NCBI GenBank assembly: GCA_027563935.2
Contig: JANVAS020000222.1
Span: 3,286,001-3,350,000 of the forward strand
Length of the DNA stretch: 64,000 bases
Direction: 5' to 3'
Source: Costus lasius
Taxonomy: Eukaryota; Streptophyta; Magnoliopsida; Zingiberales; Costaceae
The notes beneath the pieces were generated by a model. That model was not told the origin of the DNA and made no database searches. It was given only the letters and a program-made list of their open reading frames with translations. Position 1 is the stretch's first letter, and every line of letters begins with the position of its first letter. The translations under genes were made by a program, and so were the position numbers. Below, piece by piece: positions 56,555 to 64,000 of the stretch.

Positions 56555-57019
56555 CAAAGGTCAGCTCTTGTTTTGAACGCCATGCATGTTTTAAGCTTGC
56601 CTTCGTCTCCACGAGCACACGCAAACATCGTCCGCCTGCCTTCGACAATTTCAGCTGCCCGCCTTCATATGAACGCCGCCTGCATTCGTTCGTCGGCGGG
56701 AGTCGCCAGGGAATAAGTGTGTGTCAACAGGGAAAGGACTCATGCCTTGCCCTCAGCCTTGTTTCCGCCGGAAGCCTCGCCGCTACCTGACCTTATTGTC
56801 GGAGATGATAAAGAAGAACGTTGCCAGAAATAGGGAAATAGCCGTCGGAGATATCAGGGGAAAATCACTCTTATTCTTCTCAAAATAACGAGTTAAAAAA
56901 TGCCTCCTCTTTCTCACACTCCCTCATGTCGACCACAACACTCGCCGTTGACCTTACAATCACTCATATCTCTCCTCTCTGGATCTGATTGTCGTCGTCG
57001 CCCACTGGCGCCGAAAACT
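56555..57019. other. spacer between two Athila LTRs
   Basis: 465 bp flanking the H LTR. I see no conserved ORF, RNA or LTR end in it. The sequence is locally GC-rich with CG-containing stretches (56590-56790), which may be old flanking DNA. Confidence 0.5.
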
Positions 57020-58630
57020 TGTGATGACACCAAAATTCATAGTATATTTTATGTCATTTCATTGGTCTTTTGTGTCATATTTATGCTACTTTGCTTATTT
57101 TTAAGCCTTATTTGTCAAATATTGCGTAATCTACACCATTTCTTAATTTTGATCATTTTCAGGTTAAAAGTACCATATTTTGATGGATTTTGAAAGATTT
57201 GAGCACACCAATGGATTCCAGATGTTAAAACGAAGCTACCTGCCAAATTTCATGCGAATCAGAGTCAGTTTGGGGAAAATATGGCACTACCGTGTGAAAT
57301 TACACGGTACCCGTAATTTCCTGCAATTTTAACCGTAAAGTTTTGGCAAAAATATGGTTGGTGAAAACTTTCACGGTACCGTATTTTGGGCCCAAAAACG
57401 CGATTTTTACGAGTCTGAATATTGCGCGGACCATAACTTTTGATCCAGAGCTCCAAATTGAGATCCGAAAGATGTTCCAGACTCATCTTTAAGAGGAGAA
57501 GACACATGAAGTGGAAGATGGAATTTTTATCCAGTATTCTGAGAGCAATCGATAGAGAGGCGGTTACGGTTTGGCCTCGCGCCGAGAGGCGAGGGCACCT
57601 CCAGCCGTGATTTTTACACAGAAGCTTCGTCTGGAGGAGGGGAGGACACCACATAAGTTTCAAGGCCAAAGGATCTTAGACGGAGGAGAAATCAACAAAG
57701 GAGCGTCGCCAGCACTATTCACCGCGAGTTCACAAGCATATTACGGCTGTAATTTCTATTACAGCCGTGTTGTAACGTTGTTTCTTCTTCTTCTTTGATT
57801 CCTGAAAACTTTGATACTATAGCTTATTGTATTTCTTCCTCTATGCAAGCTTAAACATATTTTGGGACATGGGGTGATATCCCCTTAACTTCTTAATGAC
57901 TAGATTTCTTTTCTTTTGTCATGATAGTTTTGTTATGGTAATTTTACTTATGTGATGATTGTCTTTAATTATCCTTAGTTTTATAAACATCAGCATGTTT
58001 TAGAATTTTGCGAAATAGACTGAGAGGTTGATTGTGAAATTCAGAACCCTAGAAATTATTGAGTTTGAAACTTATCGTAAGAGATTAGGTTTGTTCTTTG
58101 AATTCTAATTTTTAGAGAGTTTTAATGCCTTGTTGATTTTATGATTCTTTGGATTGAGTTATTGTGTTAGACGAGAAGATCCTGCACGAGAGTGAGGATC
58201 AGAACGTTGGAAAACCTTAAGTAGAACCTGTGTTGAGACTCGGATGCACGAGAGTGATCCTTGAGTTCTTTGCTCAATGATTTACTTATTTTCAGCATTG
58301 GATAGATCTTGCACGAGAGTGAGGATTGGTCCTTTGTATGATTGTCTGCGCAAGAGCGAGATGATCCTTTTATGAAGTAAATTAAATCTTTATCATAATG
58401 AAATTTGATTGACAACCTTTATTTCCCTCTAGTCATTAGAATTAAGGTGTATGAAACCCTAGTCCCAATGTTTCTCTCTGATTATCTGATTTTGTGTATT
58501 TTCCATCATTGCTTTGCTATTATTCGATCGCTTAGCTAGTGAGAATACAACTATTTGGTATTTAACACGTAGGTACCTGTGGATTCGATACTTTATTTAT
58601 TACTTCGAGTATCCGTACACTTGCGGACTA
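57020..58630 (+). repeat. diverged Athila LTR M (probably solo)
   Basis: Homologous to the H LTR over its whole length: TGTGATGACACC start, ACCGTG/CACGGTA palindromes near 57283-57380, GGAGGAGAAATCAAC at 57679, GGGACATGGGGTG near 57864, and three copies of a GCACGAGAGTGA motif (58184, 58246 and 58311). The right end GCGGACTA lacks a clean CA and no TSD is recognisable. No internal region is attached. Confidence 0.75.
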
Positions 58631-59414
58631 CCTTGTCGTCGCCCTCTGGCACTGGCATCAAAGCCCGCTGCTCTAGAAAGGGGTGCCCTCGCCCTCTTGC
58701 CTCCTTGGAGGGGTGCCCTCACCGCTTCGGTGGTGTGCTCTCACCGCATGCACACCTTCAACACATCTATGTCAAGCCTTTTAAAGGGGAAGGAAGCTCA
58801 CGTATCATGCCTCCGCATGATCCTCTCGTTGCTAGCTCCATGTCGCCCACATCTGTCTCCCTCACGTGGGCCACGTCCTCGTGCTTGCCTTCTTCAACCG
58901 CTACGTTCGACTCCTCCGTAGACGTCGCTCACGTTCGCTGCGCCAAAGATCTTCCGCATCATCCGCTTCAACTACCGCGTCGACGTCTTCAGAAAGCTCA
59001 CCAAAGACAACCATGCTCGCCAAGGACGTCGCTGGTGAAGCCACCTGGGAGCGTCGCCGCCCCCACATCTCCGCTGAAATCGGGGAAGACGACACCCGCG
59101 TTCTCAAAATCACCTCTGCTCCACACTTCCGATTTGGCATTGACTGCAATGTTCACACAATCCACAACGTGAATTGGATCTGTGCACTGAATCTTGACGC
59201 GGGCTTGGGCCATGGCTCAAGCCTCCTATATTTGGCCCGGCCTTTTAGGATATAGGTGTTATACCAAGGGCCGTTGAGTAACCCAAATGCCAAACGGGTG
59301 GTTCAAGTGCCATGTCTATTTCTTCACCGGAGCCTGATTCCTCTATTGGTGGTGAAGCAGTAATGGCCCAAGCCTCCTATATTTGACCCGACCTTTTGGG
59401 ATACGGGTGTTACA
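58631..59414. other. unassigned GC-rich stretch
   Basis: 784 bp with overlapping open frames on both strands (up to about 197 codons from 58579, + strand) but no recognisable domain. The high GC alone can explain the open frames. GGGGTGCCCTC occurs twice (near 58680 and 58717). A 51-bp unit is present at 59218-59268 and again, diverged, at 59369-59419. It may be host DNA or an old element part. Confidence 0.4.
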
Positions 59415-59419
59415 CCAAG

Positions 59420-60548
59420 TGTCAGGCCCATGGACTATCGGGTCGCGCTCAAGGGAAGTGGGCCAGGCAACAGCCCAAGCCCAGGCTACCAACGCCCAAA
59501 CCCAAGCCAAACACACCCAAAGCCAAGCCCATGTCACTCACCCGCAACGAGACATTGGGAGGAAGAGGAGACATCGTCTCCTCCGTGAAGCTCAGATGCG
59601 GCTAGTGGTGAGTCTTCAGTGCGAGATTCAGACGGCTTTGGTGGCGGTGCGACATTCTCGGGCGGTGGCTGCAGCAAGGGTCTTGGACGCGGAAGGGAGC
59701 ACGAATAACGGGTGTGGACGAAGCTTGCGAGGACACGGTCGCTGCGGAGGAAGGAGGCGGTGGCTCTCGCCTTTAAGAAGCACGACCGAGAGGGAGAGAG
59801 GGGATTCAAAGAGAGATCTGGTAGAGGGACCTATGAGGGAGATCAAAGAAGGACCAGAGAGTTCCGTTCAAGTGTGAACGGTGAGCGACAAGAGCGAGAG
59901 AAAAAGAATCCGACGAGCGGATTCTGAGAGGAGAGGGGTTTTTATAACCTTTGACGTGAATAAATGTGAAGTTTTTCCCTTCTAATCGTGTTTCTTCTCT
60001 AGCTCCGATGAGTCTTCCCCTGCTTTCTGGCGAGCTCTTTGATTCCCCTATTTCCCCAGTTTCTTCTGCGGCGGCTTCCGGTGAGGCAGCTTGTACCGGC
60101 GACGATAGGGCGAAGGGAGGCAGGCGATATCAGCACTCTCCATTTCCGGCGACCGGCGACAAGCAGCGAATGCGAGAAACATTCGTATGGGCTCACGTGG
60201 TGAACAGAGGAGGCAGACGAAGATCGAACGCGATTCAGCGTTTGAAACGAGGATATGAGCTGACGTGGCAAGGCCGAGTCAACGAAAGAATGGGTCAACG
60301 CAATCAGAATTGAAAAGACGCAGCGGATTTAGGCGGCTGATGCAGGCGAGATGTTAGCGAGGCGAATTTGACTTTCGGCGCGTGTTTGGGGCGTTGACCA
60401 GCGATGATTTTGACTCTGGTCAAAATCAGGAGGTAATTCACAAATTAGAGTTCCAATTTCTGATTTGGGGGTGATTTCATATCCGAAAACTAGGATTTTC
60501 GGCACGATGCGAAGGTCCAATAGAGAACCTTAAGCCCGGGTCGTGACA
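59420..60548 (+). mobile_element. Gypsy-type solo LTR K
   Basis: 1129 bp with TGTCA...TGACA ends and CCAAG on both sides (59415-59419 and 60549-60553). It is related to J in inverted orientation: shared TGTYAGGCCC start, AATAAA region (59959-59964; in J at 61171-61176 on the minus strand) and GTCAAAATC/GTCAACGCC blocks near the other end. The orientation is inferred from J. No internal region is attached. Confidence 0.65.
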
Positions 60549-60553
60549 CCAAG

Positions 60554-61744
60554 TGTCATGCCCCGGTCGGATTGGCCCTAAATTGGTGCTTAATCGTTGT
60601 CTTAGGGTCGTCCGGCGGAACACCGGAATGGGAACACTCTAGGGTTTCCGGACAAAACTTCTCCTCAAACAAGAAACCCTAATTCCCCACTCGGATTTTA
60701 TCCCCAAATTACAGTTCGCTCATAACCCTAACCCTAATTTTGAACCAAAGTCAAAATTAACCTAGTCAACGCCAAATCACGCCACGGCCAAATTAATCCT
60801 CCTCGCTGACGTCAGCTGATGTCATTGCCTCAATTCGCCTCCGCGCTTAATCGAATTCTGCTTTTACGCTTTCGATTTTGACCCAGTCAAAATCGAAAAG
60901 CGCTGTTCTTCTTCGTTCGGTGCTCGACGTTGCCGCATGCGTCGTCGGCCAGATGCCGCTCCTCGGCATCGGGAAAGGGGGGCCGGCAGAGGAAGATGAT
61001 CACCGCCTTGCTCCCGCGGCTTTGCGCTTGCCTCCCATGGACCACCGCCGCTGCTGGAGACGACGGGAACACGCCACCGGTCGGGAACAGAGAAATAGGG
61101 GAAGAAGGGCGGAAGCTGGGAGACGCTGCCTCCGGGGAAGACCACCTTGAAGGGGAAGGAAAATTTCCTCTTTATTCACTATAATAAACGAGTACAAAAA
61201 ACCTTCCCCACTCCTCTTGTCTTCTTTCCCTCGCGTCTCTCGTCGGCTCCCCACACGCTGACGACGATTTCACTCTCATCGCCGTTTACAGAAGCTATTG
61301 AATCTCCTCACACTCGTGGCTCTGCATCCCTCAGCTGTCGAGTAATCCGAAGGTCCCCCACTCGCTCGATCTGGTGCCTGATTTATAGAAGAGGACGGAC
61401 GCCGGCCCACGCAGATCACGTCGCCGACCGAGCTCTCCGCTGCCGCCTTCCTTCTTCATCCGAGAAGACCAAGAAAATTGCTGGAGTCGTCGCCGCTTTC
61501 CTTTCTTGCGTCCGCGTTAGGGAATTTGGCATTGTCATCGTCAGCGCCCGCGTCCGCTTCCTTCGGTAAGGGAGACGTAGCCGCCGCTTGCCCTGGTTGA
61601 AGCCGTCCGCGTTTGCATCGTCCGAAGAAATCACGGACGAATTCCGCTTTCTCGATCATGGTCACCATCCGATTTTGACCGGATGTTTGGGCTTGGCCAG
61701 GCCCACTGGGCTTTGGGCTGAACCAGAGAATCCAGGGCCTAACA
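60554..61744 (-). repeat. 3' LTR J of a minus-strand Gypsy element
   Basis: 1191 bp, TGTCATGCCCCGG at the left and GGCCTAACA at the right, so TGTTAGGCCC...CATGACA on the minus strand. Next to it, once solo LTR I is removed, the minus strand reads GGCGGGGGAGAATTGTTAGG, a PPT joined to an LTR start. An AATAAA signal lies at 61171-61176 (minus). The ORFs inside show no conserved domain. Confidence 0.7.
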
Positions 61745-61747
61745 ATT

Positions 61748-63406
61748 TGTTGGAGTATGCCCTTAAGGCTAATGTTTGAGGCCTTGGGTTATTATCAGTA
61801 TCATGTATAAACTATGTTTATAAAGGCAATGGTTGTTATTCAGGTTGTTGCATTATCTGCTGCTACATGTATACTTCTGAATAATGTCTCAATGGTGTTC
61901 AGCTTGGCTGACATGCAGTATAGTCCTTAGTCGAGATATCTTGGTGAACATGAGACAGCCTTGATATGATTGAGACTAATATGTGTTCTAATCTTATAGG
62001 ATGCTTCGAGCATGGAATAAGATGTAGACTCATAGGTGCATTGGATGTACTGGACAGACCCTACTAAGGATGTTCGATTGTTTGTCGCAATGTGAATAAT
62101 CCTTATATGCAAACAAGTGGCATATTTCCTCTGACTTGAGATCACTTGTGTTTCTAAATGATGATTGGCATTGTCTTGAGGTAGTTCAATATCATTTGAA
62201 ATATAATGGTTATAGATTATCTTGGATAATGGGCATGAGTCATGTTAGGGCATTAGTGATAGATATAGGATTGCCTCTCCTAGTTGGAGTGTAATGTTCT
62301 AAAGGGGCCCCCTGTATGAGATGGTTGAGAAAGTGTATGGCCATACCCAGATGACTATGTTCATCTGATCTAACCACTCTCATCATGTTGGAGTTACAGG
62401 CTTGACACGCTTGTCCAACGAGAACATCCAGTGGCAAAGGAAACACATATGTCAAGTGACTTGGGTTCACACTTGTGCTATGGTTTGGGAGTAGTCTTGG
62501 AAGACTCTTTCCTTTATATCGGGAGATAGTGATGTGTTGCTAGATACCCCTCTCTGTTCGTGATAACGTAAGTTATCGTTACCGACATTAAAGGAAACCC
62601 TTAGGGTCGCACAATTTGATGATATGACTTACTTATGTCAGATCGTGTGGACTGAATTGTTTTGGTTCAGTTTAAAGGAATTTAAACTCTGATTGGAAGT
62701 GAGATCTGGTCTGATCATGTTTGATTGATTAGGGCTTGAGATCGGTAAGCTTCGATCGAGAGAATTGATGCTAGATCGATGAGATCAAGAGCATCAAGAG
62801 ATGTGTGGTTAGATCTTGAGCCTTTCGGTTTAATAAGGTCTAGACCAAGGCTTGGTTTGATTTGGTCTTTGAACCAAATTCAATTGAACCGGTTCATCAT
62901 ATGAGCGCATGGTTCAAAGGGAGAAGGAGTTGCGAACGGTTCACTTGGAGTGAACGCTTGAACGCATGAGCGCTTACTATATTTGGAAATCGGTTTTCCA
63001 AATTGAAGACGCCTCCACGTTCGAAGACTCTCGCCTCTCTCTTGCTCTTCCTCTCGTGTGACTCACCTCCACGAGTGTTGAAGGAGGGATTCGGCCAGCC
63101 AAGGAAAGAAATCATCTCATCTCCTTCACGCATCAAGGACACCTTGAAGAGCTTTGCTAGCACAAGGTTCACGCCAAGGGAGGAAGCCATCGCCATCTTG
63201 TGTGCGTCCACTTTGGAGGAGAGCCGCATCGCCCTCTTGCTTCCAAGTCGCCTTCCGACCAATGGCAATGGTAAGATCACAACTTGATCTTTGCAGACAT
63301 TAAGTTGATCATATGTTCATGCCACATGCGATCTTCATGAAATCCTTATTTCCGCCCATGCAAAATTTTAGAAGTGCATGCGTTTAGGGTTTCACCCCCC
63401 TTTTCA
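61748..63406 (+). mobile_element. solo LTR I of the Copia A/B/C/G family
   Basis: 1659 bp, TGTTGGAGTATGCCC to CACCCCCCTTTTCA, TSD CAATT at 61743-61747 and 63407-63411. More diverged than F or G. Palindrome GTATGGCCATAC at 62335-62346. No internal region is attached, so it is a solo LTR; it sits at the LTR/PPT border of element J. Confidence 0.93.
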
Positions 63407-63411
63407 CAATT

Positions 63412-63422
63412 CTCCCCCGCCC
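63412..63422 (-). other. polypurine tract of the J Gypsy element
   Basis: Plus strand CTCCCCCGCCC, i.e. GGGCGGGGGAG on the minus strand, originally directly next to the J LTR before LTR I inserted. Confidence 0.6.
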
Positions 63423-64000
63423 AATTTGGACATCGCCCTCGATGTCTGTCGCCGGCGGCCCGCTCAACGCTTGCCGGCGAGCCACCGCTCTTGCTCGGCA
63501 CAGTTAGCCTCATAGGTTTCTTTCCAGATCTGTTCCCTCTTGCGTTGGAGTTTCTCATGGTTCGCAAGGATCGTGGCTTTCTCTTCCGCTTCTATCTCCT
63601 CTAAAGACTTCGGTGAAGTCTTCTTCTCCACCACTTGCTTCCACGTCTTTCCCTCCTGTGGAGATTTCGCGTCTCCGGAGCTCGTCTTCTATTCGGCATT
63701 ACATTTGCTGACCGCATCCTTCAGCTTTGCATTTGCACCTGAGGAAGTCGATGAAGATTTTCCTGCAACCACTAAGGCAATGTACATACCTCCTATGCGA
63801 GCCTCTGTTGGTTCATCGTCAACCACCACCGCCGGTTTCTCAGCTAGCTCCCGATGCATGATCGCTGCAATTGCGTTCACCCATTGTCGGTCCGGACAAT
63901 CGCGTATCCGATGTGGTCCTTTTCACAAAAAGCAAGCAATCGGTCTTAGTTGACCCTGCCCTCTCTCTGCAGGTCGGGTCTGCTCTTGCCATGCCGGCTG
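63423..64000 (-). pseudogene. degenerate Gypsy gag tail next to the PPT
   Basis: Minus-strand frame with a CCHC-like knuckle at 63896-63934 (C-F-L-stop-K-G-P-H-R-I-R-D-C; the second Cys codon is now TGA), followed by WVNAIAAIMHRELAEKP and EARIGGMYIALVVAGK, a usual Gypsy gag C-terminal style. A TAG at 63688-63690 breaks it. The frame then reads on through a charged, probably helical part (EEIEAEEKATILANHEKLQ) almost to the PPT. No protease, RT or integrase lies between, so pol is deleted or never existed. It continues beyond the window. Confidence 0.6.

Noticed and set aside
56989..58655. similar GTCGTCGCCC...GGC sequences on both sides of LTR M as a long TSD
   Set aside because: They do not abut the LTR ends, differ in sequence and spacing, and are too long for a 5-bp LTR TSD.
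58579..59172. 197-codon ORF as a possible host gene
   Set aside because: It starts in the end of LTR M, lies in GC-rich DNA that is open in several frames, and shows no recognisable domain.
61400..61668. ORFs in LTR J and LTR K as host exons
   Set aside because: They lie wholly within LTR borders, on both strands, without domains; the two LTRs do not share the frames.

Overview
This window is plant nuclear DNA, from a large, repeat-rich angiosperm genome (probably a eudicot; I cannot name the species). It is an almost unbroken nest of LTR retrotransposons. I found no intact host gene, no rRNA or functional tRNA gene, no CRISPR array and no bacterial-type gene organisation. Every call rests on LTR ends (TG...CA), 5-bp target-site duplications (TSDs), primer-binding sites (PBS, tRNA-iMet type), polypurine tracts (PPT) and recognisable gag/pol motifs.

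Layout. The oldest scaffold is an Athila-type Gypsy element (H, + strand): a broken integrase tail at 19466-20054, a long 3' untranslated region, and an LTR split over 21889-22134, 43474-44104 and 54924-56554. A Copia element B (+) sits in the H integrase. B is itself broken by two minus-strand relatives: A (1-7814, in B pol; one in-frame stop) and C (9315-18511, in the B LTR; intact 1294-codon gag-pol, LTRs of equal length, TSD GCCTT). A second Copia family, D (22135-43473, + strand, TSD GAACT), sits in the H LTR. D carries a chromodomain Gypsy element E of Tekay/Del type in its leader (25436-35616, TSD GAAAT, 2675-bp LTRs, two in-frame TAG stops) and a solo LTR F of the A/B/C family in its pol (38018-39718, TSD GTCTT).

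The part from F to the H LTR (38018-44074) then appears a second time at 49467-55524 with about five differences noted by eye. Between the two copies lies a 5'-truncated Copia G (44105-51168), whose 3' LTR is the second copy of F. The simplest reading is a tandem duplication of about 11.4 kb whose junction shows three microhomology switches, followed or accompanied by collapse of the first G copy to a solo LTR.

Right part. After the H LTR come a 465-bp spacer, a diverged Athila LTR (M, 57020-about 58630), an unassigned GC-rich stretch (58631-59414), two related Gypsy-type LTRs in opposite orientation separated only by CCAAG (K 59420-60548; J 60554-61744), a solo Copia LTR (I, 61748-63406, TSD CAATT) inserted exactly at the J LTR/PPT border, and a degenerate minus-strand Gypsy gag tail running off the window end.

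How the parts work. Gag forms the particle; protease, integrase, reverse transcriptase and RNase H act in cis on their own RNA. Only C looks able to act by itself. The A/C/G leaders share sets of short hairpins with paired base changes, the best candidate here for an undescribed structured RNA (packaging, dimerisation or translation control).
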